Shown: positions 6,273 to 12,499 of the stretch, in pieces | How the letters are laid out: every line of letters begins with the position of its first letter | How positions within the stretch are numbered: position 1 is the stretch's first letter | DNA from: CAZMGG01 sp964565715 | GTDB lineage: Bacteria > Planctomycetota > UBA1135 > UBA2386 | Assembly: GCA_964565715.1 (NCBI GenBank) | Contig: CAZMGG010000157.1 | Span: forward strand, 1-12,499 | Direction: 5' to 3' | Length of the DNA: 12,499 bases | The notes under the pieces: generated by a model | Database searches by the model: none | Told to the model about the DNA's origin: nothing | The model's input: only the letters and a program-made list of their open reading frames with translations | Position numbers and translations under genes: made by a program

Positions 6273-8087
6273 ATGGCTGCACCCGAATCGCTGGCCCTGC
6301 GTCTCGCGCAGCGCGACTTCGCCCTGGAGAACGGGCGCGTGCTGCTGCTGGGGGCCGACGAGGCCTGCGACCTGCGCCTGCCGCACCCGAGGGTGGCCCC
6401 GCATCACGCCACGCTGGCGACCACCGCGGCGGGCGTGCTGCTCGCCGCGCTGGTCGACGACACCCAGGTGAACGGCCTGCCGACGACCCGGGCGCAGCTG
6501 CGCCGCGGCGACATCGTCCGGCTCGGCAGCGTCGAGCTGCGCATCGTGCGCGACCAGGGCGAGTCGGAGATCCTGCCGATCCCGGCCATGGTGGCGGCCC
6601 GCCGCGCGGCGCCGGCAGCCCCGCCGCAGGATGGGGCGCCCGCAGCCCCGCCGCCGCGCAAGGCCCGCGCCACGGCCCAGGGCCTGCCGCTGCGGCGCGC
6701 CGCCGAGGCGACGTTCCAGGACCTGATGGCCGACGAGCTGCGCCGCGCGCCCTGGTTCAGCCTGTCGGTGCTGGCGCATGCGATCGTGCTGCTGCTGCTG
6801 TGGTGGCTGCTGCAGGCCCCGCCCGGCGGCCGCGACACGGTGATCGTCGGCGTGCAGCTCGCCGGCCAGGGGCCGCTCGATGCGCCGCCGCAGGCGACGA
6901 CGGCCACCGACCGGGTGACGCCGGAACCGCCGACGCCGGAGCCGATGGCCGCGGCCAGCGAGGACCCCGATCCCTTCGCCCTGCTCGCGCAGGATCTGGC
7001 GCCGGTGACGCCCACCGCCGACGACCGGCGGCTGCTGCAGCTCGGGTCGGCGGTGGTCATGCGTCCCGGCGGCGGCAGCCTGCCCGGCGGCGGCGGCGGC
7101 AGCGGCGAGTTCCGCGCCACGGTCAGCGACCTGCGGCGGACCGGCCTGGAGATCGTCTTCGTGCTCGACAGCACCGGCTCGATGGGCGGCACCATCGCCG
7201 ACGCCAAGGGCAGCGCGGTGGAGATGCTCGACGTGCTGCGCGGGCTGGTGCCGGACGCGCGCTTCGGTCTCGTGGTGTTCCGCGACCACGGCCAGCGCGA
7301 GGAATACGTGACCCGCGTGCTGCCGATCGGCACCGACTTCTGGCGGCTGTGCAACTTCACCTGGATCGTCGATGCGGGGGGCGGCGGCGATCCGCCGGAG
7401 GCGGTGTACGAGGCGCTGCGAGCGGCGTTCCGGCAGCCGTGGCGGCCCGGCGCGCGGCGCGTGGTGGTGCTGGCCGGCGACGCGCCGCCCCACGCCGAGA
7501 CCGAGGCGGCCCTGCTGCGCGAGGTGCGGGCGTTCGCCGGCGACGGCCGCTCGCACGTGCACGCGATCCTCACCGAACGGCGGGCCCGGCGGCCCGGCCG
7601 CGATCCCCACGACGCGGCGGCGGCGTTCCAGCGCATCGTCGAGGCCGGCCGCGGCGTCTGCGTGCAGCCCGCCGAGAGCCAGCGCGTGCTGCAGCAGGTG
7701 CTGACGCTCGCCTTCGGCGCGAAGTTCGAGCAGGACCTGGCGGCGGTGACGCGCAACCTCGCCGAACGGCGCGCGGCGGGCGATCCGCGCGACGTGGCGC
7801 TGGCCCGGCGCGGCGGCCCGGGGCTGCGGCAGGCCCTCGAGCAGCAGCCGGTGCGCACCTCGCTGGTCGACGCCCTGGTCGCCAACCTGCGGCAGGCGGT
7901 GGCCCGCGAACTCATCGATCTGCTGCGCGACCCGGCCGCCGTCGAGAGCGCCCGGCACGCCGCGGCGTACGTGCTGCAGAGGGCCCTGGAGCTGCCGGCG
8001 CCGCCGGTGGATCCGCTCGGCGGCGGCGTTCTCGACGAGGGCGCCGGGCAGGCGGTGCTCGGCGTCCTGCACCGGCTGCCCCGCTGA
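6273..8087 (+). CDS. Membrane protein: degenerate FHA domain, one transmembrane helix, VWKA-type vWA domain
   Basis: The product has 604 residues. Residues about 1-95 have the FHA layout: LLLGADEACDLRL, VAPHHATL, a late VNG and LRRGDIVRLGSVELRI. The pocket residues that normally bind phosphothreonine look lost: the GR arginine is Ala28 and the SR serine is Ala42, though His45 is kept. Residues about 105-160 are an Ala/Pro-rich linker. Residues 162-181 (LAHAIVLLLLWWLL) form one transmembrane helix, predicting FHA inside and the rest outside. Residues about 290-475 are a vWA domain with MIDAS DSTGSM at 299-304, RDHGQREE at 337-344, GGGGDPPEA at 369-377 and GDAPPH at 402-407. That combination matches the vWA of the alpha-kinase VWKA and related bacterial proteins. 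The last 100 residues are helical. It probably binds metal-dependent ligands at the cell surface. The context gives little clue; moaA follows 43 bp downstream with its own possible promoter. Confidence 0.82.
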   Translation: MAAPESLALRLAQRDFALENGRVLLLGADEACDLRLPHPRVAPHHATLATTAAGVLLAALVDDTQVNGLPTTRAQLRRGDIVRLGSVELRIVRDQGESEILPIPAMVAARRAAPAAPPQDGAPAAPPPRKARATAQGLPLRRAAEATFQDLMADELRRAPWFSLSVLAHAIVLLLLWWLLQAPPGGRDTVIVGVQLAGQGPLDAPPQATTATDRVTPEPPTPEPMAAASEDPDPFALLAQDLAPVTPTADDRRLLQLGSAVVMRPGGGSLPGGGGGSGEFRATVSDLRRTGLEIVFVLDSTGSMGGTIADAKGSAVEMLDVLRGLVPDARFGLVVFRDHGQREEYVTRVLPIGTDFWRLCNFTWIVDAGGGGDPPEAVYEALRAAFRQPWRPGARRVVVLAGDAPPHAETEAALLREVRAFAGDGRSHVHAILTERRARRPGRDPHDAAAAFQRIVEAGRGVCVQPAESQRVLQQVLTLAFGAKFEQDLAAVTRNLAERRAAGDPRDVALARRGGPGLRQALEQQPVRTSLVDALVANLRQAVARELIDLLRDPAAVESARHAAAYVLQRALELPAPPVDPLGGGVLDEGAGQAVLGVLHRLPR

Positions 8088-8113
8088 GCGGTGTGCGCGG
8101 CGGCGTCCGCGGC

Positions 8114-8119
8114 TATCCT
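8114..8119 (+). promoter_or_regulatory. TATCCT close to moaA, possible -10 element of a near-leaderless transcript
   Basis: TATCCT (context CGGCTATCCTGCG) ends 11 nt before the moaA ATG at 8131. A start site 6-8 nt downstream of it would leave a leader of only about 4-6 nt. No Shine-Dalgarno sequence lies between them (CGCGGTCCCC). The element also follows the vWA stop at 8087, so moaA may have its own promoter. Confidence 0.4.
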
Positions 8120-8130
8120 GCGCGGTCCCC

Positions 8131-9156
8131 ATGGCCGGCATCACCGACCGCTTCGACCGACCGCTCCGCAGCCTGCGCCTGTCGGTCACCGACCGCTGCA
8201 ACCTGCGCTGCCAGTACTGCATGCCGGAGCAGGACTACGTCTGGCTGCCGCATGCCGACCTGCTGACCTTCGAAGAACTGGACCGGCTGGTGGGCGTGTT
8301 CGCCCACCTCGGCGTCGACAAGGTGCGCATCACCGGCGGCGAGCCCCTGCTGCGGCGCGACCTCGACCGGCTGGTGGCCCTGCTGGCCCGAAGGCCGCAG
8401 CTCACCGATCTGGCGCTCACCACCAACGGCGTGCTGCTGCAGCAGCACGCGGCGACGCTGCGAGCCGCCGGCCTGCACCGCGTCACCGTCAGCCTCGACA
8501 CCCTGGATGCCGCCACCTACCAGCTCCTGGCCCGCCGTGACGCGCTCGCCGCGACCCTGGCGGGCATCGACGCAGCGCTGGCCGCGGGCTTCACCGAGGT
8601 GAAGCTCGACACGGTGGTGATCGCCGGCGTCAACGACGGCGAGATCCCGGCCCTGGTGCGGTTCGGCCGCGACCGCGGCGTCGAGGTGCGGTTCATCGAG
8701 TACATGGACGTCGGCGGCGCCACCCACTGGCGCCTCGACCGCGTGGTCGGCCGCGACGCGATCCTGCGGGCGGTGGCCACCGCCCTCGGCCCGGTCGAGC
8801 CGGTGGCGCGCACCGACTGGGCGCCGGCGGACCGCTACCGCCTGCAGGACGGCACCGTATTCGGCGTGATCGCCTCGGTGACCGCGCCGTTCTGCCGCAC
8901 CTGCGACCGCAGTCGCGTCACCGCCGACGGCATGTTCTTCCGCTGCCTCTACGCCCAGGACGGCCTCGACCTGCGGGCGCCGCTGCGCTCGGGCAAGGAC
9001 GACGCCAGCATCGCCGCCCTGATCGCCGCCGCCTGGCGCGAACGCACCGACCGCGGCGCCGAGGTGCGGCTGGACCTGCCCGACCGCGGCGCGCTGGCGC
9101 CGAAGACGCACCTGCAGGGCAACCCGCACCTGGAGATGCACACCCGCGGCGGCTAG
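8131..9156 (+). CDS. moaA: GTP 3',8-cyclase MoaA, molybdenum cofactor biosynthesis
   Basis: MoaA is a radical SAM enzyme that converts GTP to (8S)-3',8-cyclo-7,8-dihydroguanosine 5'-triphosphate, which MoaC then turns into cyclic pyranopterin. The 341-residue product has the N-terminal [4Fe-4S] motif CNLRCQYC (Cys23, Cys27, Cys30) and the SAM-binding TGGEPLLRRDL (from 68). A second cluster motif is FCRTCDRSRVTADG with Cys255, Cys258 and Cys272. The protein ends in Gly-Gly (HTRGG), the C-terminal GG tail required for activity in this family. The length is typical (about 330-340). No other molybdenum cofactor gene is in the window, so MoaC and the rest must be elsewhere. The start is the ATG at 8131; there is no ribosome site, but a TATCCT lies 11 nt upstream. 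The TAG stop shares CTAG with the stop of the YejE-like gene. Confidence 0.95.
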   Translation: MAGITDRFDRPLRSLRLSVTDRCNLRCQYCMPEQDYVWLPHADLLTFEELDRLVGVFAHLGVDKVRITGGEPLLRRDLDRLVALLARRPQLTDLALTTNGVLLQQHAATLRAAGLHRVTVSLDTLDAATYQLLARRDALAATLAGIDAALAAGFTEVKLDTVVIAGVNDGEIPALVRFGRDRGVEVRFIEYMDVGGATHWRLDRVVGRDAILRAVATALGPVEPVARTDWAPADRYRLQDGTVFGVIASVTAPFCRTCDRSRVTADGMFFRCLYAQDGLDLRAPLRSGKDDASIAALIAAAWRERTDRGAEVRLDLPDRGALAPKTHLQGNPHLEMHTRGG

Positions 9157-10106
9157 GTCCTGACAGCCCGACGGTCGGCGAGCCCGTGGCAGCACACCAC
9201 GGCGCCGACCACCACCAGGGCCGGGAACAGCCACAGGTGCCACACGCCGAGGTGCGCGTTGGCCTTGCCCTGGGCCAGCACGGCGCCCCAGGAGGCGCTG
9301 GCCCCCGGGCCGATGCCGAGGAACGACAACGTCGACTCGACGACGACCGCCTGGGCCATGCAGAACGCCGCCGTCACCAGCACCGGCCCCCGCACCTGCG
9401 GCAGCAGGTGCGCCCGCAGGATGCGCCCCTCGCCGACGCCGAGATCGCGCGCGCTGCGCACCCAGTCCCGTTCGCGCAGCGACAGCAGTTCGCCGCGGGT
9501 GATGCGCGCGAAGCTGGTCCACGACACCGCCGCCAGCACCAGCACGACGCCGAGGATCGTCTCGCCGAGGAAGGCGGCGGCGGCCAGCACCAGCAGCAGG
9601 GCCGGGAAGCACTGGAACAGCTCGATCAGGCGCAGGACGACCGCGTCGCACCAGCCGCCGCGGGCGCCGGCGATCCCGCCCAGCAGCACGCCCAGCAGCA
9701 GCGCCAGCAGCGTCGCGCCGACCCCGATCCCCACCGCCGTCGTGCAGCCGTGCAGCAGCAACGCCAGCAGGTCACGGCCGGTGTCGTCGGTGCCCAGCGG
9801 GTGCGCGAGGCTGGGTCCCCGCAGGATCGCCGTCACGTCGGTCTCCGTCGGGCCATGCGGCCAGATCGGCATGATCGCCCAGTCGGGGCTGTCGGCGGGC
9901 AGCGCCGCCCGCCACTCCTTCCAGCCGCGGTCGCCGGGCGCCGCCGGCACCGGCCCGACGGCCGCCCGCAGCGCCGGGAAGTGCCACACGCCGCCGACGT
10001 TGGCCACCAGCGGCACGTGGTTGGCCAGCAACGGCGCCAGCACCGCCAGCAGCACGACGAGCACCGCGCACCAGCCGTTCAGCCGCCGCCAGCCCTGCGC
10101 CCTCAT
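9153..10106 (-). CDS. yejE: YejE-like peptide ABC transporter permease
   Basis: The second inner-membrane permease of a peptide ABC importer, 317 residues. After a first transmembrane helix (about 12-29) comes a periplasmic stretch of about 75 residues. It contains LLANHVPLVANVGGVWHFPAL (26-46), which matches the YejE-specific 'ND-PL-V---G-W-FP-L' stretch and is absent in typical DppC and OppC. LGTDDTGRDLLALLLHG (104-120) is the family signature before the core. The ATPase-contacting EAA loop is RSARDLGVGEGRILRAHLLP (217-236). The protein ends near LAQGKAN (278-283), also like YejE. YejABEF takes up microcin C in E. coli and has been linked to murein-peptide uptake in other bacteria. The ATG at 10106 overlaps the TGA of the YejB-like gene as ATGA, so they are coupled. 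The ATPase and binding-protein genes are missing from the window. Confidence 0.85.
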   Translation of the reverse strand: MRAQGWRRLNGWCAVLVVLLAVLAPLLANHVPLVANVGGVWHFPALRAAVGPVPAAPGDRGWKEWRAALPADSPDWAIMPIWPHGPTETDVTAILRGPSLAHPLGTDDTGRDLLALLLHGCTTAVGIGVGATLLALLLGVLLGGIAGARGGWCDAVVLRLIELFQCFPALLLVLAAAAFLGETILGVVLVLAAVSWTSFARITRGELLSLRERDWVRSARDLGVGEGRILRAHLLPQVRGPVLVTAAFCMAQAVVVESTLSFLGIGPGASASWGAVLAQGKANAHLGVWHLWLFPALVVVGAVVCCHGLADRRAVRT

Positions 10107-11122
10107 CGTTCCAGCCTCACCCGCGGGTCCACCACCCGCTGGGCCAGGTCCGAGACCAGCAGCGCCAGCAGCGTCGCCACCGCGCCCAGCAACGTCACCG
10201 CCATCACCATCGCCTGGTCCTGGCCGCGCACCGCCTGCCAGGCCAGCCGCCCGAGCCCGTCGATGGTGAACACCGTCTCCACCACCACCGAGCCCGCCAC
10301 CACCGCCGGCAGCAGGCCGCCGAGCAGCGTCGCCAGCGGCGACAACGCGTGGCGCAGCAGCCGTCGCCCTTCCCGCCGCGGCCCGAGCCCCCAGGCCCGC
10401 AGGTTCTGCGCGAACGGCTGTTCCGCCGCCCGCGCCACCGCCTCCCGCACGAAGCGCGTCACCAGCACCAGCGGCCCGATCGCCAGGGCCAGCACCGGCA
10501 GCAACAGGTGCTGGCCGAGATCCACCAGCCGCTGGCCGAGCGGCGCCCCGGCCATGCCGTCCCCCTGCAGCCCCACCACCGGCAGCAGGCCGAGCCCGGC
10601 GGTGCCGAACGCCAGCAGCAGCAGCGTCGCCAGCAGGAACTCCGGCACGCCCAGCAGCACCAGCGTCACCACCGACACACCGCGATCGGCGCCGCTGCCC
10701 CGCCGCCGGCCGAGCCAGGCACCCAGCGGCACGCCCACCACGAACGCCAGCAGCAGGCAGAGGCTGCCCAGCATCACCGACACCGGCAGCGCCGCGCCGA
10801 TCCGCCGCCGGAACTCCGCCGGATCCTGGTCCGGCCCGGCCAGTTCGAACCGCAGCGCGTTGCCGAGCCACTGGCCGTAGCGCGCCAGCACCGGCCGTTC
10901 CTCGCCGGTGGCCGGATCCACCAGCCCGTAGTGCAGCCGCAGCCGCGCCAGCGCCCACTCCCGCGCGTCACGGTCCTGCAGCGTGCCCTCGCTCCGCGCC
11001 CGGGCCAGTTCGATGGTGGCGCGATCCACCGGCGAGAGGTCCAGCAGCAGGAACGTCACCAGCGTGATGCCGAGCAGCGTCGGCACCATCAGCAGGCAGC
11101 GCTTCAGCGCGTAGGACCACAT
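10103..11122 (-). CDS. yejB: YejB-like peptide ABC transporter permease
   Basis: The first permease of the importer, 339 residues. The N-terminus (MWSYALKRCLLMVPTLLGIT) fits the DppB/OppB/YejB start. A periplasmic region (about 30-110) is followed by ALPVSVMLGS, the usual start of the core. LLPVVGLQG at 179-187 and LVDLGQHLLLPVLALAIG at 199-216 resemble YejB more than DppB. The EAA-type loop is weak (QNLRAWGLGPRREGRRLLRHALSP, 239-262). The end, LVSDLAQRVVDPRVRLE, is the family's C-terminal signature. About six transmembrane helices are predicted. It pairs with the YejE-like protein downstream to form the channel. AAGGGA at 11131-11136 is an 8-nt-spaced ribosome site overlapping the stop of the upstream peptidase gene, so all three genes are probably one operon. 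Confidence 0.85.
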   Translation of the reverse strand: MWSYALKRCLLMVPTLLGITLVTFLLLDLSPVDRATIELARARSEGTLQDRDAREWALARLRLHYGLVDPATGEERPVLARYGQWLGNALRFELAGPDQDPAEFRRRIGAALPVSVMLGSLCLLLAFVVGVPLGAWLGRRRGSGADRGVSVVTLVLLGVPEFLLATLLLLAFGTAGLGLLPVVGLQGDGMAGAPLGQRLVDLGQHLLLPVLALAIGPLVLVTRFVREAVARAAEQPFAQNLRAWGLGPRREGRRLLRHALSPLATLLGGLLPAVVAGSVVVETVFTIDGLGRLAWQAVRGQDQAMVMAVTLLGAVATLLALLVSDLAQRVVDPRVRLER

Positions 11123-11130
11123 CGGCCCGT

Positions 11131-11136
11131 TCCCTT
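11131..11136 (-). promoter_or_regulatory. Ribosome binding site AAGGGA for the yejB-like gene
   Basis: Read on the minus strand, AAGGGA lies 8 nt before the ATG at 11122. Its first A is also the last base of the TGA stop of the peptidase gene, placing the site on the operon junction. Confidence 0.55.
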
Positions 11137-11933
11137 CAGCGGCCGACGATCACCGCCAGGATCGCCGCCCGCGTCTCCTGCCAGGCGTCGTACGGATTGC
11201 GGCCGCGCAGGTACTCCAGGGTCAGGATCGGGATGCCCAGCTCGCCGCCCACCCACGATCCCAGCGAACCCGGCGTGGCGCTGAAGTCCCCGGAATCGCG
11301 CACCCGGTAGCCGCTCAGCCGCGAGAACAGCTCGGCCATGGCGCGGGCCGCCGGCGGCCCGTCGAAGTTGATGAAGTGATCGCCCCGCCAGCTGTGGGCG
11401 ACGATCACCAGATCCGGCCGCAGCTCCAGGATCAGGTCGTGCAGCAGCTTCGACTCGGGCTGGCTCAGCGGCGCCTTGCCGAACCGGCGGTCGGGCACGA
11501 AGTTCTGCGCCGGGTAGTTGCGGTTGAGGTCCACCGCGTTGGCGTTCCAGCGCACCTTCAGCGCCGTGCCGTCCGGATTGGCGTCCTCCAGGATGGTCAG
11601 GGTCACCGCCGCGGCGGCGCCGGGGTGGGAACGGAAGGCGCGCGGCAGCTCGGCCGTCGCGATCGCACCCTCCCGTTCGTCGCCGTGGATGCCGCCCACC
11701 CACAGCACCTTGCGCGGCCCCTTGCCGAACGTGGCGGTGCGCAGCGGCCGGCGCTGCACGCTGAGGCCGAGTTCGTGCCAGATCACCGGCGCGTCGAGGG
11801 CCGCCTCGGCCGCGGTGGCGTTCTCGGGCGCCGGCGCGCTGGCGTCGGCGCCGGTCTTCGGCAGTGTCCGTGGCTGCGACAGCACGCAGGCCGGCAGGAT
11901 CGTCGACAAGAGGAGCATGGCAAGACGCGGCAT
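11136..11933 (-). CDS. Exported M14-family zinc carboxypeptidase/amidase, MpaA-like
   Basis: The product has 265 residues. An N-terminal export signal (MPRLAMLLLSTILPA) is followed by LPAC at 13-16, a near-lipobox, so it may be a lipoprotein; a second possible start is the ATG at 11918. The metallopeptidase core has the zinc ligands His83 and Glu86 in GGIHGDERE and His180 in VAHSWRGDH. It also has NPDG (119-122), the Arg-Asn substrate patch WNANAVDLNRN (129-139) and the catalytic Glu240 in LTLEY. Layout and length resemble the MpaA group, which cleaves gamma-D-Glu-diaminopimelate in murein tripeptide. E. coli MpaA is cytoplasmic, whereas this protein is exported, so the substrate may instead be wall-derived peptides outside the membrane. 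It opens a probable operon with yejB- and yejE-like permeases, 13 bp upstream of yejB. No Shine-Dalgarno sequence precedes the ATG. Confidence 0.85.
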   Translation of the reverse strand: MPRLAMLLLSTILPACVLSQPRTLPKTGADASAPAPENATAAEAALDAPVIWHELGLSVQRRPLRTATFGKGPRKVLWVGGIHGDEREGAIATAELPRAFRSHPGAAAAVTLTILEDANPDGTALKVRWNANAVDLNRNYPAQNFVPDRRFGKAPLSQPESKLLHDLILELRPDLVIVAHSWRGDHFINFDGPPAARAMAELFSRLSGYRVRDSGDFSATPGSLGSWVGGELGIPILTLEYLRGRNPYDAWQETRAAILAVIVGR

Positions 11934-12434
11934 GAGCGCAGTGTCGCCAGCCTGGGGGCACCGGGCCAGGGCCAGCGGCGGGATCGCCGTTCAGCCGCCG
12001 ATGCCGGCGCACGGGTGAGCCGCATGCGAGTGCGCGTTGCGCAACCGACAATGCAGGAGCAGAGCCAGGAGCGACACCGAGGCTGTCGTTGCGGACGATG
12101 CAACGGCCCGTGGTGCTCGGCCGGCGTCTCGCAGCGCCGCTGGGGCAACTCGAGCAGCGCTGGCGTGCCCTGCGAGGGATGAACACCGCCGCGGAGCCGG
12201 GCAACGCAGCAGTTCCTCAGCGCAAGTCCGGCAAGCCCACAGTGGTGACGAGGTGCGGCTCGGGATCGCCGCCTGGTCCGAGCCGGATGCCGGACCTTGG
12301 AGCGACGCAACAGGCTGTAGGTGCCACGCTTGTGCCATCGGCCCGATCCCACGAAGACGCGACCGAGGGGCGTTGCCAACGCGCTGTCACCCTGCCTCGC
12401 CAGGGCCGGGGCTGGGCAGGTTCGCTGTGCCGGG
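11934..12434. other. About 500 bp with no gene I can support
   Basis: This stretch between the peptidase start and the promoter-like element at 12435 has open frames on both strands. Their products are rich in Arg, Ser, Cys and Pro, with no domain, signal peptide or consistent codon pattern. GC content is somewhat lower than in neighbouring genes. I found no tRNA, repeat or transposase remnant. A small inverted repeat GGCA/TGCC near 12417 is too short to mean much. The peptidase operon promoter should lie here (minus strand, near 11940), possibly in the form GACACT. Confidence 0.5.
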
Positions 12435-12440
12435 TAGAGT
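12435..12440 (+). promoter_or_regulatory. TAGAGT, possible -10 element for the gene starting at 12488
   Basis: TAGAGT (context CGGGTAGAGTGCC) is followed by a hairpin leader, a ribosome site and an ATG, in the order expected for a promoter. It differs from TATCCT at other genes, so the match to a sigma factor is weak. Confidence 0.3.
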
Positions 12441-12449
12441 GCCCCCGTC

Positions 12450-12472
12450 CGTCCCCGCTTGCCTCGGGGACG
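12450..12472 (+). promoter_or_regulatory. Leader hairpin before a gene start
   Basis: CGTCCCCG and CGGGGACG are perfect complementary arms (8 bp) around the loop CTTGCCT. The hairpin ends two bases before AGGGA (12475-12479), the ribosome site of the gene starting at 12488. A stem this near the ribosome site could affect translation or mRNA stability. I do not recognise it as a named riboswitch or leader family. Confidence 0.4.
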
Positions 12473-12487
12473 ACAGGGAAACGCAAC

Positions 12488-12499
12488 ATGCACCTGATC
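12488..12499 (+). CDS. Start of a gene running off the right edge
   Basis: Only four codons (MHLI) are inside the window, so the product cannot be named. The start is supported by AGGGA at 12475-12479 with 8-nt spacing, a leader hairpin and a promoter-like TAGAGT. It points right, away from the peptidase operon. Confidence 0.45.

Noticed and set aside
5531..8266. Very long plus-strand frame of 911 codons across rsmD and the FHA-vWA gene
   Set aside because: The product is rich in Arg, Ala, Gly and Pro with no domain, and it lies over rsmD and the vWA gene, which have clear motifs. Long open frames opposite GC-rich genes are expected here.
10107..10958. Extension of the YejE-like frame upstream to 10958 (601 residues)
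   Set aside because: The extra N-terminal part is an out-of-frame Ala/Gly/Arg-rich shadow of the YejB-like gene. The ATG at 10106 matches the family start and overlaps the previous stop.
12417..12440. Possible tRNA T-arm (GGTTCGC between GGCA and TGCC)
   Set aside because: There is no acceptor, D or anticodon arm in the right positions, so it is only a short chance hairpin.

Overview
The window is GC-rich DNA (above 70% over most of its length), with tightly packed genes on both strands. It looks chromosomal and most likely comes from a member of the Planctomycetota or a near relative. That assignment is an inference. It rests on secreted proteins sharing a C-terminal two-cysteine module, a kelch-like propeller protein, a lamin-tail protein and a membrane-anchored vWA protein. 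There are no rRNA or tRNA genes, CRISPR arrays, insertion sequences or phage genes that I can see.

Region 1 (1-3105, plus strand) holds the 3' end of a G8/CEMIP-like right-handed beta-helix protein, coupled through an ATGA overlap to a secreted kelch-like propeller protein. Both are less GC-rich than the rest of the window. The base composition switches sharply to host-like inside the second gene, at the start of its C-terminal module. A perfect GC hairpin at 3030-3053 separates this pair from the next, convergent genes. Region 2 (3106-4157, minus strand) is a two-gene unit: a 58-residue charged helical protein, then an exported TPR protein. Region 3 (4377-5459, plus strand) is a secreted lamin-tail-domain protein ending in the same two-cysteine module as the propeller protein.

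Region 4 (5456-9156) contains rsmD (minus), then divergently an FHA-like/transmembrane/vWA protein and the molybdenum cofactor gene moaA (both plus). Region 5 (9153-11933, minus strand) is a probable three-gene operon: an exported M14 zinc carboxypeptidase or amidase, then YejB-like and YejE-like peptide ABC permeases. I read it as murein-peptide or oligopeptide trimming and uptake. The ATPase and binding protein are not in the window. Region 6 (11934-12487) has no gene I can support, but ends with a promoter-like element, a leader hairpin and the start of a gene running off the right edge.

Two themes recur. Both tightly convergent gene pairs (5456-5459 and 9153-9156) end on a shared CTAG that supplies a TAG stop on each strand. 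A TATCCT element lies upstream of three plus-strand genes, and before moaA it is so close that the transcript would be almost leaderless.
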